A stretch of DNA of 18,274 bases from Candidatus Odinarchaeota archaeon (GCA_021158895.1 JAGGSW010000094.1:1-18274), one strand, 5' to 3'; positions 1 through 8,952 are shown, counted from the first letter of the stretch. The notes: generated by a model not told the origin, from the sequence alone. Translations and numbers: made by a program.

Positions 1-103
1 AAAGGTCTTCATAAGTATGTCTTTTCTTTAAAACTCTTAATGCTTCAATGGCACTCAGTCTCTCCTGCAATTCAAACCACTGAGAACTACTCACACTTAA
101 CAC
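1..103 (-). CDS. 5' end of a leftward gene, truncated by the window edge; possible N-terminal helix-turn-helix
   Basis: Reading the minus strand from a GTG at 103-101 (a second in-frame GTG is at 94-92) gives an open frame that runs off the left edge. The peptide begins VLSVSSSQWFELQERLSAIE and continues with ALRVLKKRHTYEDL. This is amphipathic and charged like a real protein N-terminus. The part ...ALRVLKKRHTYEDL... reads like the first helices of an HTH domain; I loosely associate such N-termini with archaeal phosphoribosyltransferase-like regulators, but only about 34 residues are visible. No clear ribosome-binding site precedes the GTG. An AT-rich stretch (about 127-140) lies at a TATA-like distance, so the mRNA could be leaderless. 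The start and the function are uncertain. Confidence 0.4.
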   Translation of the reverse strand, partial: MLSVSSSQWFELQERLSAIEALRVLKKRHTYEDL

Positions 104-325
104 CCCTATTATCCCAGTTCCACCATAATTAAAAACAAAATAATAATAAAAATATTGAGCACACCACAATATATTTCAGAGCACAAAATTACGTAACACG
201 TTCTAAACGGCTTAAGAAACATCCCCCAAAGTTTCATAATGGAAGGTAAAATACCCACCACTGGCATTAACCCCCCACAAAAAACTTTAAAAAATGAAGA
301 TATATACCACAAATACGTCAAAACC

Positions 326-334
326 CTAAAAATA
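326..334 (+). promoter_or_regulatory. candidate TATA box for tRNA-Asp
   Basis: CTAAAAATA lies about 40 bp before the first base of the tRNA. Transcription would start near 357, leaving a short 5' leader for RNase P to remove. Other AT-rich options are close by (about 290-300 and 301-306), so the choice is tentative. Confidence 0.25.
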
Positions 335-373
335 CCACCAAGTGTATACCAGCGATATTACAAAGCCTAAGTC

Positions 374-471
374 GCCCCGGTGGTGTAGCCCGGTCTAGCA
401 TGCGGGTCTGTCACAGGGCTACAAACCCGCCAAAACCCGCGACCCGGGTTCAAATCCCGGCCGGGGCGCCA
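374..471 (+). tRNA. tRNA-Asp(GUC) with an intron of about 20 nt; CCA encoded
   Basis: The acceptor stem pairs GCCCCGG (374-380) with CCGGGGC (461-467), followed by discriminator G468 and encoded CCA at 469-471. The D-arm GTGT...GCAT and the T-arm CCGGG-TTCAAAT-CCCGG are intact. The anticodon stem pairs CGGGT (403-407) with ACCCG (435-439). The anticodon GTC is at 410-412 within the loop CTGTCAC. The span is 98 nt, about 20 too many, which requires an intron after position 37 or 38. Removing 415-434 restores the normal tRNA-Asp loop with C38. Confidence 0.93.
415..434 (+). other. tRNA-Asp intron (ends uncertain by 1 nt)
   Basis: The intron probably forms a relaxed bulge-helix-bulge. GGG (416-418) pairs with CCC (426-428) as the inner helix. 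TGTC (409-412) faces GCCA (429-432) as a central helix with one mismatch, and the outer helix is the anticodon stem. Cutting after C414 and A434 removes 20 nt and leaves loop CTGTCAC; the canonical 37/38 cut would remove 414-433 instead. The intron carries a near copy of the 3' anticodon-stem region (423-432 versus 433-442, 9 of 10 identical). Confidence 0.65.
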
Positions 472-561
472 ATACTTTATTTTAATTGGCTGAGAGACTT
501 TATAATTACTTTCTGCGACCTATAGCTACCTTTGTTAGTTATGGAGTTGTTAGTTGTGGTG

Positions 562-576
562 CGAAAAAAATATAAG
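562..576 (+). promoter_or_regulatory. probable promoter (BRE + TATA) of the rpoH-rpoB-rpoA operon
   Basis: CGAAAAAAATATAAG matches an archaeal purine-rich BRE followed by a TATA box. The predicted start is near 600, leaving a leader of about 115 nt before rpoH. A second candidate box, TTTATAAT, lies at 499-506. I cannot tell from sequence which is dominant. Confidence 0.45.
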
Positions 577-717
577 TTCGAGGTTTTCACATGGAATGAG
601 AAGATTTATAAGGATATTTGCATGATTGCTATGTTTACGATGAGAACGATTGCATTAACTTTTGCAAGTTTTGATTTTATGATTTTAGAGGTTACTTCAT
701 AATATGGAGGGTTATTT

Positions 718-969
718 GTGGATAAGAAAAAGAGGAAAATTGATCTGTTTTCCCATGAACTTGTACCAAAACACATATTATTGAGCAAGGAGGAGGCCGA
801 AAAACTACTTAAGGAACTTAACATACGTCCCGAACAGTTACCTTGGATAAAGAAATCAGACCCTGCTGCAGTCGCTATTGGTGCGAAACCAGGGGATATA
901 GTTAAAATCGTCAGGAAAAGTTCCACTGCGGGGGAGGTTATTGTCTATAGATATGTTATTGATAAATGA
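718..969 (+). CDS. rpoH: DNA-directed RNA polymerase subunit H (Rpo5)
   Basis: Small subunit of archaeal RNA polymerase, homologous to the C-terminal part of eukaryotic Rpb5, where it sits in the lower jaw. The 83-residue product is full length for the archaeal family. It shows the family pattern: HELVPKH near residue 14, then LLKELNI, QLPWI, a DPAA segment, PGDIVKI, and the closing VYRYVI. The start is GTG, preceded by GGAGGG at 706-711 with good spacing. It is first in the RNA polymerase operon, 25 bp before rpoB. The leader of about 115 nt after the likely promoter is long for an archaeal mRNA. Confidence 0.96.
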   Translation: MDKKKRKIDLFSHELVPKHILLSKEEAEKLLKELNIRPEQLPWIKKSDPAAVAIGAKPGDIVKIVRKSSTAGEVIVYRYVIDK

Positions 970-994
970 TAACTAAATAATCGGAGGTTATCTA

Positions 995-3900
995 ATGGAG
1001 AAGCTTTCAATTCAGGATAGATGGATCGTTATGAAAGCATTTTTTGAGGAAAAAGGCTTAGTTAGACAACACTTAGATTCATATAATGATTTCATCGAAA
1101 GAGGAATGCAACAAGTTGTTGATGAAGTTGGTAAGATAGAACCTGAAATTGCTGATTTTTACGTCAAATTAGGAAAAATAGAAGTTGGTGAACCAATTAT
1201 TAGAGAGGCAGACGGATCTACCAGAAAAATTTACCCCATGGAAGCTAGAATACGCAACCTAACCTATGCAGCTCCAATATACCTTGAAATGACACCGGTC
1301 TACGCTAATGGAAAAGAAGGAAAAACCGAAAAAATCTACATAGGCATGATGCCCATTATGTTAAAATCTAAGAAATGTCCCTTGTCAAAAATGAGTGAGG
1401 AAGAACTCATTAAAATCGGAGAAGATCCAAAAGATCCTGGTGGTTACTTCATTATTAATGGGTCTGAACGGGTTCTAGTTACCCAGGAAGATTTAGCACC
1501 AAACCGTATTCTTGTAGAGGAGGGTACAAGTGGTAGTGCTGCAACGCATATTGCTAAAGTCTTTTCAACAGCGAAAGGATTTAGGGCCCCTGTCACATTA
1601 GAAAGGCGAAGAGATGGATCCTTGAGAGTTTCTTTCCCATATGTCCCCGGTAAAATTCCACTTGCGATCCTAATGAGAGCGTTAGGATTAGTAACTGACA
1701 AGCAGATTTCCGATGCTGTTTCCGATGATCCAGCAATTTTAAGACAATTAATTCCAACGCTTGAAGAAGCAGCTCCACTTTACGTAGTTAATAACCCTGA
1801 AAAAACAATTGAAAATGCTCTTGACTATATTGGTAAACGAGTTGCGGTTGGGCAGAAGCGCGAATACAGAATTACTCGTGCTCAGCAAGTGTTAGATAGG
1901 TATCTTTTACCACATATTGGCACCGAGTCTGAAGATCGTATAAAAAAGGCTTATTACTTGGGCCAAATGGCTCAAAAGCTACTTGAATTAGTTTTAGATA
2001 GAAGGAAACCAGACGATAAAGATCACTATGCTAACAAGAGATTAAAACTTGCTGGAGATTTACTTACCAGCCAGTTTAGGGTTGCATTTCACAACTTATG
2101 CAGAGATATAAAGTATCAGCTTGAAAGAACAACTGTGAGAGGTAGAAAACCCCACATTAGAACTGCCGTACGTGCTGATGTTATTACCGAGCGGTTAAGA
2201 CACGCCCTGGCCACCGGTAATTGGACTGGTGGTAAGGCTGGCGTAAGTCAATTACTTGATCGTACAAACTATATGTCCGCTTTAAGTCATCTTAGACGTG
2301 TTGTTTCTCCACTTAGCAGAAGCCAACCGCATTTCGAAGCCAGAGACCTTCATCCCACGCATTGGGGTAAAATATGTCCAAATGAAACTCCTGAAGGACC
2401 GAATTGTGGCTTAGTAAAAAACCTTGCATTAATGGCATATATTTCCGTTGGTGTAGATGAAAAAGCTATTGAACGCCTACTTTATGATCTTGAGGTTCAA
2501 CCCATTGAAGAAGTTAGAGGTAAAGGCAGGCAAAAGGGTGCGCGTGTCTTTCTTAACGGGAAACTTCTAGGTATTCATGCTCAACCAGAAATACTGGTAA
2601 ATAAAATCCGACAAATGCGTAGAAAGGGAGAAATTAGCCCAGAAGTTAATATTGCTTATTATCCTGATGTGAATGAAGTGCAAGTAAATTGTGATGCTGG
2701 GCGTGTTAGAAGACCTTTAATAATTGTGGAAGGTGGAAAACCAAAGCTTACGAAGGAGCATGTCGAGAAATTAAGAAATAAGGAATGGACGTTTAGCGAC
2801 TTGGTTAAAAGAGGTATTATTGAATATTTGGATGCTGAAGAAGAAGAGAATGCCTATATAGCATTAAATCCTGAGGATATAACTCCCGAACACACTCATT
2901 TAGAGATAGAACCTTCAACCATTCTTGGAATAACAGCAAGCTTAATACCCTATGCTGAACATAACCAATCTCCAAGAAACTCATATGAAGCAGGCATGGC
3001 AAAGCAAGCACTTGGACTTTTTGCAGCTAATTTTAGATATAGAGTTGATACGAGATCTCACATTCTTCATTATCCACAAATACCTATTGTTAAAACAAGA
3101 GCTATGGACGTAATAGGATACGATGAACGTCCTGCTGGGCAGAATTTCATTGTTGCTGTTTTATCGTATGAAGGATACAATATTGAAGATGCCCTAATAA
3201 TTAATAAGGCCTCTGTTGAGAGAGGTTTAGCTAGATCAACCTTCTTTAGATGTTATGAAGCCGAAGAAAGAAAGTATCCAGGAGGGCAGGAAGACAGATT
3301 TGAAATACCCGATAAAAGCGTTAGGGGATACAGAGCTGCTGAGTATTACAAAAATTTGGCTGAAGACGGGATTATTGAGCCAGAAATTGAGGTAAGAGGC
3401 GGAGATGTTCTTATAGGCAGAACAAGTCCTCCAAGATTTCTAGAGGAATATGCTGAGCTCGAAGTAACAACGCAAATAAGACGTGAAACCTCGGTAAGTA
3501 CGCGTCATGGAGAGGGAGGTATTGTAGATACAGTTATATTAACGGAAACCGCTGATGGCAGTAGACTTGTTAAAGTTAAAGTCCGAGATGAGAGAATCCC
3601 TGAGTTAGGCGACAAATTTGCGTCAAGACATGGTCAAAAGGGTGTATTAGGACTTATAGTTCCTCAGGAAGATATGCCATTCACTGAAAGTGGTATTGTG
3701 CCCGATTTGATAATTAATCCACACGCTATACCCTCACGTATGACATTAGGACAGCTTATAGAATCCATTGCAGGAAAGGTGGGGGCTCTAGCTGGTAGAA
3801 GAGTTGACGGTACTCCATTTTCAGGAGAAAAACTCGAAGACATTGCACGAGAACTCAAGAAATACGGGTTTAAATATAATGGTAGAGAAGTTATGTATGA

Positions 3901-4345
3901 CGGCATAACAGGGAAGAAATACGAAGTTGATATTTTCATCGGTATAGTTTACTATCAGAAGCTTCACCATATGGTAGCTGACAAGATACATGCAAGGGCA
4001 AGAGGACCAGTTCAAATACTCACGAGACAACCGACCGAAGGAAGGTCCAGGGAGGGTGGTCTACGTTTTGGTGAAATGGAACGAGACTGTCTAATAGGAC
4101 ATGGTGCAGCAATGTTACTTAAAGATAGGCTTTTGGAAGGATCGGACAAAACTGATATCATCATTTGCGAGAAATGCGGGTTTATTGCGTATTATGATAG
4201 AAATAGAGATAGATATTATTGTCATATTCACGGGGAGGATGGAGTATTTTCAAGGGTATCTGTTTCATACGCATTCAAGCTTCTTTTACAGGAGTTAATG
4301 GCTCTGTGTATAGCCCCTAGACTTATACTTGAAGAAAAGGCATAA
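995..4345 (+). CDS. rpoB: DNA-directed RNA polymerase subunit B (Rpo2, unsplit)
   Basis: Second-largest catalytic subunit, the beta/Rpb2 homologue. At 1116 residues it is one unbroken chain; many methanogens and haloarchaea split it into B'' and B'. Visible landmarks are CPNETPEGPNCG (461-472), the GYNIEDA motif, GDKFASRHGQKG (from 872), and the anchor-region motif GEMERDCLIGHGAA. A C-terminal zinc site is made of Cys1058, Cys1061, Cys1076 and His1079, a C-C-C-H set rather than four cysteines. The ATG start is preceded by GGAGGT at 983-988. The gene ends 13 bp before rpoA1, whose ribosome-binding site begins right after the stop. Confidence 0.98.
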   Translation: MEKLSIQDRWIVMKAFFEEKGLVRQHLDSYNDFIERGMQQVVDEVGKIEPEIADFYVKLGKIEVGEPIIREADGSTRKIYPMEARIRNLTYAAPIYLEMTPVYANGKEGKTEKIYIGMMPIMLKSKKCPLSKMSEEELIKIGEDPKDPGGYFIINGSERVLVTQEDLAPNRILVEEGTSGSAATHIAKVFSTAKGFRAPVTLERRRDGSLRVSFPYVPGKIPLAILMRALGLVTDKQISDAVSDDPAILRQLIPTLEEAAPLYVVNNPEKTIENALDYIGKRVAVGQKREYRITRAQQVLDRYLLPHIGTESEDRIKKAYYLGQMAQKLLELVLDRRKPDDKDHYANKRLKLAGDLLTSQFRVAFHNLCRDIKYQLERTTVRGRKPHIRTAVRADVITERLRHALATGNWTGGKAGVSQLLDRTNYMSALSHLRRVVSPLSRSQPHFEARDLHPTHWGKICPNETPEGPNCGLVKNLALMAYISVGVDEKAIERLLYDLEVQPIEEVRGKGRQKGARVFLNGKLLGIHAQPEILVNKIRQMRRKGEISPEVNIAYYPDVNEVQVNCDAGRVRRPLIIVEGGKPKLTKEHVEKLRNKEWTFSDLVKRGIIEYLDAEEEENAYIALNPEDITPEHTHLEIEPSTILGITASLIPYAEHNQSPRNSYEAGMAKQALGLFAANFRYRVDTRSHILHYPQIPIVKTRAMDVIGYDERPAGQNFIVAVLSYEGYNIEDALIINKASVERGLARSTFFRCYEAEERKYPGGQEDRFEIPDKSVRGYRAAEYYKNLAEDGIIEPEIEVRGGDVLIGRTSPPRFLEEYAELEVTTQIRRETSVSTRHGEGGIVDTVILTETADGSRLVKVKVRDERIPELGDKFASRHGQKGVLGLIVPQEDMPFTESGIVPDLIINPHAIPSRMTLGQLIESIAGKVGALAGRRVDGTPFSGEKLEDIARELKKYGFKYNGREVMYDGITGKKYEVDIFIGIVYYQKLHHMVADKIHARARGPVQILTRQPTEGRSREGGLRFGEMERDCLIGHGAAMLLKDRLLEGSDKTDIIICEKCGFIAYYDRNRDRYYCHIHGEDGVFSRVSVSYAFKLLLQELMALCIAPRLILEEKA

Positions 4346-4358
4346 TGGAGGAAAATAA

Positions 4359-7022
4359 ATGAGTTTATATCGTCCACCTAAAAAAATTGGAGCAATAAAA
4401 TTTGGATTGCTTTCACCTGAAATGATTAGAAAAATGAGTGTGACAAGGATAATTACTCCAGATACCTATAGTGAAGACGGCTTACCCATCGATTCTGGTT
4501 TAATGGATGGAAGGCTTGGAACTATAGAGCCTGGACAAAGATGTAAAACATGTGGAAATAGAATTGGTGAATGTCCTGGACATTTCGGCCATATAGAGCT
4601 TGCAAGGCCTGTTATTCATGTAGGATTTGCTAAAACAATTTATAAAATATTAAGAGCTACCTGTAGAAAATGCAGTAGAATATTATTGCCAGAAGAAGAA
4701 TTAGAAGAATTTAAGAGGAAAATGGATGAATACGAAAAGCGATGGGGAGGTTTAAGCGAGGAAATTTCAGAAGAATTGATAAAAAAGGCATCCAGAGTTT
4801 CTAAATGTCCTCATTGTGGCGAAGTACAGTTCAAAATTAAATTTGAAAAACCAACAACCTATTATGAAGAAACTAAGGAAGGGCCAAGAAGATTAACCCC
4901 CATAGAGATACGAGACAGATTGGAACGTATAACAGATGAAGACGCGAGGCTCCTGGGAATAAGTCCAAAGGATGCAAGACCGGAGTGGATGGTACTAACA
5001 GTTTTACCAGTGCCCCCAGTCACAGTTAGACCAAGCATAACCCTAGAGTCTGGAGTTAGATCCGAAGATGATCTAACACATAAATTAGTCGATATAATTA
5101 GAATAAATCAAAGATTAAGAGAAAATATAGAAGCAGGCGCCCCCCAACTCATAATTGAGGATTTATGGGAACTTCTACAGTACCATGTGATCACGTATTT
5201 TGATAATGAAGTTTCAGGGGTTCCACCGGCGAGACATAGGTCAGGAAGAGCACTAAGAACGCTGAGTCAAAGGTTAAAAGGGAAGGAAGGAAGATTCAGA
5301 AGCAATTTGTCTGGTAAACGAGTAGACTTTTCTGCACGTACCGTAATTTCTCCTGATCCAAACCTGAGTATTAACGAAGTCGGGGTTCCAATCGACATAG
5401 CAAAAATCTTGACCATACCCGAACGCGTCACTGAATGGAATATAGAAGAACTCAAAGAACTTGTAATTAGAGGGCCTGACCAATACCCTGGAGCAAACTA
5501 TATAATTCGCTTAGATGGAAGAAGAATAGATCTTAGATACGCTAGAGATAGAAGAGCATTAGCTGAATCATTAGAGCCAGGATTTATAGTAGAGCGACAC
5601 CTAAAAGACGGAGACATCGTGTTATTCAATCGGCAACCGTCGCTGCATCGTATGTCGATTATGGCACATGAAGTCCGAGTACTACCATATAGAACCTTCA
5701 GACTTCATCTTTGCGTATGCCCACCATATAATGCAGATTTTGACGGAGATGAAATGAACCTCCACGTACCCCAAAGTGAGGAAGCAAGAGCAGAAGCTAG
5801 AGTCTTAATGAGAGTACAAGAACAAGTTCTATCACCAAGATACGGTGGGCCAATCATAGGAGCCATTCAAGACTATATATCCTCAGCTTATTTATTTACA
5901 AGAAAAGATACTTTGCTAACAAAAGAAGAAGTTTGCCAACTGCTTAGTGTAGCTGGTTATAAAGGCGATTTACCAGAACCAGCAATAAAAGAACCTCAAC
6001 CCCTCTGGACAGGCAAACAAATATTTAGTCTATTCCTTCCTAAAGGACTAAATATATCTCTTAGAGCAAGTGTATGCAGAAAATGTCCCGGAGGATGCTT
6101 AAAAGAGAAATGCCCATACGATGCCTACGTAGTGGTAAGGGACGGGCAACTTATCGCGGGAGTAATTGACGAGAAAAGTATAGGCGCATTTCAACCCGAT
6201 AGCATTTTACACAGAATAATAAAAGATTTTGGAACAGACGCTGCAAGAGAATTTATCGACAAAATTGGAAGGCTCTTAATAGAATTTATATCGAGAAGAG
6301 GGTTTACCATGGGAATCAACGAAGTTGAAATACCAAGAGTGGCAATGATCAGAATTCAGGAAATACTTAAGGAAGCGGAGGAAAAAGTAGATAAACTAAT
6401 AGAAAGTTATAGAAGAGGGGAGCTTCAAAGATTACCGGGAAGAACATTAGAAGAGACCCTAGAAATGCAGATAATGAAAGTTTTGGCCGAAGCTAGAGAC
6501 AAAGCAGGAGACATAGCAAGCGAACATCTTGGGCTTGAAAACCACGCAGTAATAATGGCAGAAACAGGGGCTAGAGGAAGCACGCTTAATTTAGCCCAAA
6601 TGGCCGCATGTGTTGGTCAGCAATCCGTTCGTGGCGAACGTATCAAACGTGGATACAGAAATAGAACGCTTCCACACTTTAAGGTGGGAGATTTAAGCGC
6701 CAAAGCGCGAGGATTTGTTGCATCAAACTACCGCACTGGGCTTGATCCAATAGAGTTCTTTTTCCATGCAATGGGTGGAAGAGAAGGGCTTGTAGACACA
6801 GCTGTAAGAACTTCTACAAGTGGATACATGCAAAGAAGATTAATAAATGCGCTCCAAGACCTAAAAGTTGAATATGACGGTACAGTAAGGGATGCCTCAA
6901 GCAGAATAATTCAATTAGTTTATGGAGAGGATGGCGTGGACCCCGCGAAGAGTGATCATGGGAAAGCAGTTAATATTGATATTATTATTGAAAAGGTCCT
7001 AAGTGAGAGTGAACGAACATGA
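4359..7022 (+). CDS. rpoA1: DNA-directed RNA polymerase subunit A' (Rpo1N)
   Basis: N-terminal part of the largest catalytic subunit (beta'/Rpb1); 887 residues is the usual length. The catalytic magnesium loop NADFDGD is at residues 458-464 with all three aspartates present. Zinc-binding residues near the N-terminus are Cys62, Cys65, Cys72 and His75 for the first site and Cys102, Cys105, Cys150 and Cys153 for the second. The bridge-helix region (GARGSTLNLAQMAACVGQQS) is near the C-terminus. GGAGG at 4347-4351 precedes the ATG. The stop codon overlaps the rpoA2 start as ATGA, so the two halves are probably translationally coupled and made in equal amounts. Confidence 0.98.
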   Translation: MSLYRPPKKIGAIKFGLLSPEMIRKMSVTRIITPDTYSEDGLPIDSGLMDGRLGTIEPGQRCKTCGNRIGECPGHFGHIELARPVIHVGFAKTIYKILRATCRKCSRILLPEEELEEFKRKMDEYEKRWGGLSEEISEELIKKASRVSKCPHCGEVQFKIKFEKPTTYYEETKEGPRRLTPIEIRDRLERITDEDARLLGISPKDARPEWMVLTVLPVPPVTVRPSITLESGVRSEDDLTHKLVDIIRINQRLRENIEAGAPQLIIEDLWELLQYHVITYFDNEVSGVPPARHRSGRALRTLSQRLKGKEGRFRSNLSGKRVDFSARTVISPDPNLSINEVGVPIDIAKILTIPERVTEWNIEELKELVIRGPDQYPGANYIIRLDGRRIDLRYARDRRALAESLEPGFIVERHLKDGDIVLFNRQPSLHRMSIMAHEVRVLPYRTFRLHLCVCPPYNADFDGDEMNLHVPQSEEARAEARVLMRVQEQVLSPRYGGPIIGAIQDYISSAYLFTRKDTLLTKEEVCQLLSVAGYKGDLPEPAIKEPQPLWTGKQIFSLFLPKGLNISLRASVCRKCPGGCLKEKCPYDAYVVVRDGQLIAGVIDEKSIGAFQPDSILHRIIKDFGTDAAREFIDKIGRLLIEFISRRGFTMGINEVEIPRVAMIRIQEILKEAEEKVDKLIESYRRGELQRLPGRTLEETLEMQIMKVLAEARDKAGDIASEHLGLENHAVIMAETGARGSTLNLAQMAACVGQQSVRGERIKRGYRNRTLPHFKVGDLSAKARGFVASNYRTGLDPIEFFFHAMGGREGLVDTAVRTSTSGYMQRRLINALQDLKVEYDGTVRDASSRIIQLVYGEDGVDPAKSDHGKAVNIDIIIEKVLSESERT

Positions 7023-8212
7023 CGGAAAATATCCAAAAGGAAATAAAGAAGAAACTCAAGGAATTACAAAAGAAAAATATTCTTCCTCCTCTAATCATCG
7101 AACAGCTTAGAGAAAAATTATTACAATTAAAAATCACCAAAAAACAGCTTAATCGCATAATAGAGGAGGTTATTAAAGCTTATAAGATGGCACTAGTAGA
7201 ACCTGGAGAGGCTGTGGGCACCGTTGCAGCTCAATCCATTGGAGAACCTGGTACCCAAATGACGTTGAGAACTTTTCATTATGCGGGAGTTGCTGAGCTC
7301 AACGTAACTTTGGGGTTACCACGTTTAATTGAAATAGTTGATGCTCGCCGAAATCCCTCAACACCAATGATGACAATCTATTTAGAAGAAGAATATTGTC
7401 ATAGTGAAGAGAAAGCAAGAGAAATAGCACAAAAAATAGAGATGACAAAAATAGAAAACGTGGCAAGAAACGTTGAAATCGATCTAGTGAATAGACGTAT
7501 ACTTATAGTGTTAGACCCTGAACTCATGAGAAACAAAGGGGTAAAAATGGAAGAGGTAGCAGAACGACTTAAAAAACTTAAAAAGGGAGAAGTAGTTGTC
7601 GAGGATAACATAATATATGTTGAGCGAAAAACTGAAAAGCTGCCTGAACTTCAGAGATTACTAGAAAAAATAAGAAATCTTCAGATTAAGGGAATCAAAG
7701 GAATAACAAGAGTTATCATAAGAAAAATCAAGGAAACAAATGAATACGTCCTTTATACTGAGGGTTCAAATCTGGCAGAAGTTATAAAAGTCCCAGGAGT
7801 TGATTTTACAAGAACAAAAACTAATAACATACATGAAATAGCTGAAGTACTCGGTATCGAGGCAGCAAGAAACATAATAATAGAAGAGGCAATGGGAGTA
7901 CTTGAAGAACAAGGTCTCGACGTCGACATTAGGCACATCATGCTTGTAGCAGATCTAATGACGGCCACCGGGGAGGTAAAGCAGATAGGAAGACATGGTG
8001 TAAGCGGCGAAAAACCAAGTGTCTTTGCTAGGGCTGCTTTCGAAGTTACCGTGAAACATCTCCTAGAAGCGAGTCTAAGAGGAGAACAGGACGTATTAAG
8101 AGGAGTAGCCGAAAACGTTATAATAGGTCAAGAAATTCCTTTAGGGACGGGTTCACTGGAACTACTAATGTATACTCTAAAGCATAAAGAGGAGGAAAGT
8201 TCAAGTGGTTGA
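7019..8212 (+). CDS. rpoA2: DNA-directed RNA polymerase subunit A'' (Rpo1C)
   Basis: C-terminal part of the largest subunit, which assembles with RpoA1 to complete the active centre. The 397 residues carry the trigger-loop region GEPGTQMTLRTFHYAGVAE near residue 77 and, downstream, the GRHGVSG and SVFARAAFEVTVKHLLEA segments typical of the clamp/C-terminal part. About 60 lysine-rich helical residues precede the conserved core. The ATG overlaps the rpoA1 stop by 4 bp and the 3' end overlaps rpl30e by 8 bp. A split A subunit is the common archaeal state, whereas some thaumarchaeal and korarchaeal relatives have it fused. Confidence 0.97.
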   Translation: MTENIQKEIKKKLKELQKKNILPPLIIEQLREKLLQLKITKKQLNRIIEEVIKAYKMALVEPGEAVGTVAAQSIGEPGTQMTLRTFHYAGVAELNVTLGLPRLIEIVDARRNPSTPMMTIYLEEEYCHSEEKAREIAQKIEMTKIENVARNVEIDLVNRRILIVLDPELMRNKGVKMEEVAERLKKLKKGEVVVEDNIIYVERKTEKLPELQRLLEKIRNLQIKGIKGITRVIIRKIKETNEYVLYTEGSNLAEVIKVPGVDFTRTKTNNIHEIAEVLGIEAARNIIIEEAMGVLEEQGLDVDIRHIMLVADLMTATGEVKQIGRHGVSGEKPSVFARAAFEVTVKHLLEASLRGEQDVLRGVAENVIIGQEIPLGTGSLELLMYTLKHKEEESSSG

Positions 8213-8525
8213 TATAGATAAAGCAATCCGAATGGCTGTAAGAACTGGAAAAGTAATTCTTGGAAGCAAGAGAACAATTCAACTAGTTAAGCATGGTAAA
8301 GTTAAACTTGCGATAGTGGCATCCAATTGTCCAGCTGAAATTAAAAACGATCTTGAATATTATTGCAAACTTTCAAATGTCCCATTTTATACTTATGATG
8401 GAACAAGTTGGGACTTAGGAGCGGTTTGTGGAAAACCTTTCATGGTTGCCGCTATGGCGGTTGTTGACCCGGGTGATTCGGAAATATTAAAACTTGTGAA
8501 GGGAGAGAGCAATGGCATCGAGTAA
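8205..8525 (+). CDS. rpl30e: 50S ribosomal protein L30e
   Basis: Large-subunit protein of the L7Ae/L30e/Gadd45 RNA-binding fold, 106 residues, full length. Characteristic segments are GSKRTIQLVKHGKVKLAIVA followed by NCPAEIKNDLEYY, then VPFYTYDGTSWDLGAVCGKP and a C-terminal AVVDPGDSEI. The start is GTG at 8205, supported by the strong GGAGG at 8191-8195 located inside the end of rpoA2, with 8 bp of coding overlap. It overlaps nusA by 14 bp. The order rpoA2-rpl30e-nusA-rps12 is conserved in archaea, so this gene is probably co-transcribed with RNA polymerase. Confidence 0.95.
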   Translation: MVDIDKAIRMAVRTGKVILGSKRTIQLVKHGKVKLAIVASNCPAEIKNDLEYYCKLSNVPFYTYDGTSWDLGAVCGKPFMVAAMAVVDPGDSEILKLVKGESNGIE

Positions 8526-8952
8526 AGTAAGATTAACTACAGAAGAAATTCAATATATAACCTTTTTTGAGGGATTAACAGGAGCTGTGGCTAAAGACTG
8601 TATAATAGACGAGAATGCTGACAGAATAATTTTTGTAGTTAAAACCGGAGATCTGGGACTAGCTATTGGAAAACGCGGGGCGAATGTTAAAAAAATAAGA
8701 AAACTTCTTGGAAAGCCAGTAGATATTGTTGAATATGCTGACACGCCGGAAGAATTAATTAAAAATGCTTTGTTACCAGCTAAAGTAAAGTCTGTGCACA
8801 TAACTGAGCGAAGAGACGGTAAGAAAATTGCCATAGTTACAGTAGATCCAAAGGACAGGGGAATAGCGATAGGTAAAAATGGAAAAAATGTTGCAAAGGC
8901 TAGAATACTTGTACAGAGGCATTTTAATATAGATGATGTTATTATCAGTTAG
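8512..8952 (+). CDS. nusA: NusA-like transcription factor (two KH domains)
   Basis: Archaeal short NusA homologue, 146 residues, corresponding only to the two C-terminal KH RNA-binding domains of bacterial NusA; it lacks the N-terminal polymerase-binding and S1 domains. The two KH GxxG loops are visible as AIGKRGANVKK (about residues 50-60) and AIGKNGKNVAK (about 121-131). Its role in archaea is presumed to be RNA binding linked to transcription termination or rRNA transcription. It overlaps the end of rpl30e by 14 bp and is the last gene of the polymerase operon, because a promoter follows before rps12. Confidence 0.95.
   Translation: MASSKVRLTTEEIQYITFFEGLTGAVAKDCIIDENADRIIFVVKTGDLGLAIGKRGANVKKIRKLLGKPVDIVEYADTPEELIKNALLPAKVKSVHITERRDGKKIAIVTVDPKDRGIAIGKNGKNVAKARILVQRHFNIDDVIIS

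Noticed and set aside
109..321. 70-codon minus-strand frame with hydrophobic stretches
   Set aside because: Composition is unlike the surrounding genes (T/G-rich coding strand, whereas genes here are purine-rich on the coding strand). It has no ribosome-binding site, and the hydrophobicity follows from the AT-rich DNA. It probably lies in the spacer before the left-edge gene.
239..370. 43-codon plus-strand frame ending just before tRNA-Asp
   Set aside because: It reads like a plausible peptide (MEGKIPTTGINPP...), but has no ribosome-binding site or clear promoter, overlaps the candidate tRNA promoter and belongs to no family I know. I treat it as chance.
606..926. 106-codon minus-strand frame overlapping rpoH
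   Set aside because: It is antisense to rpoH for most of its length; the rpoH assignment is secure, so this is a shadow frame.
3664..3939. Long serine/proline-rich antisense frames within rpoB and other genes
   Set aside because: They are opposite strongly conserved coding sequence and have no start signals; they are by-products of codon bias on the real strand.
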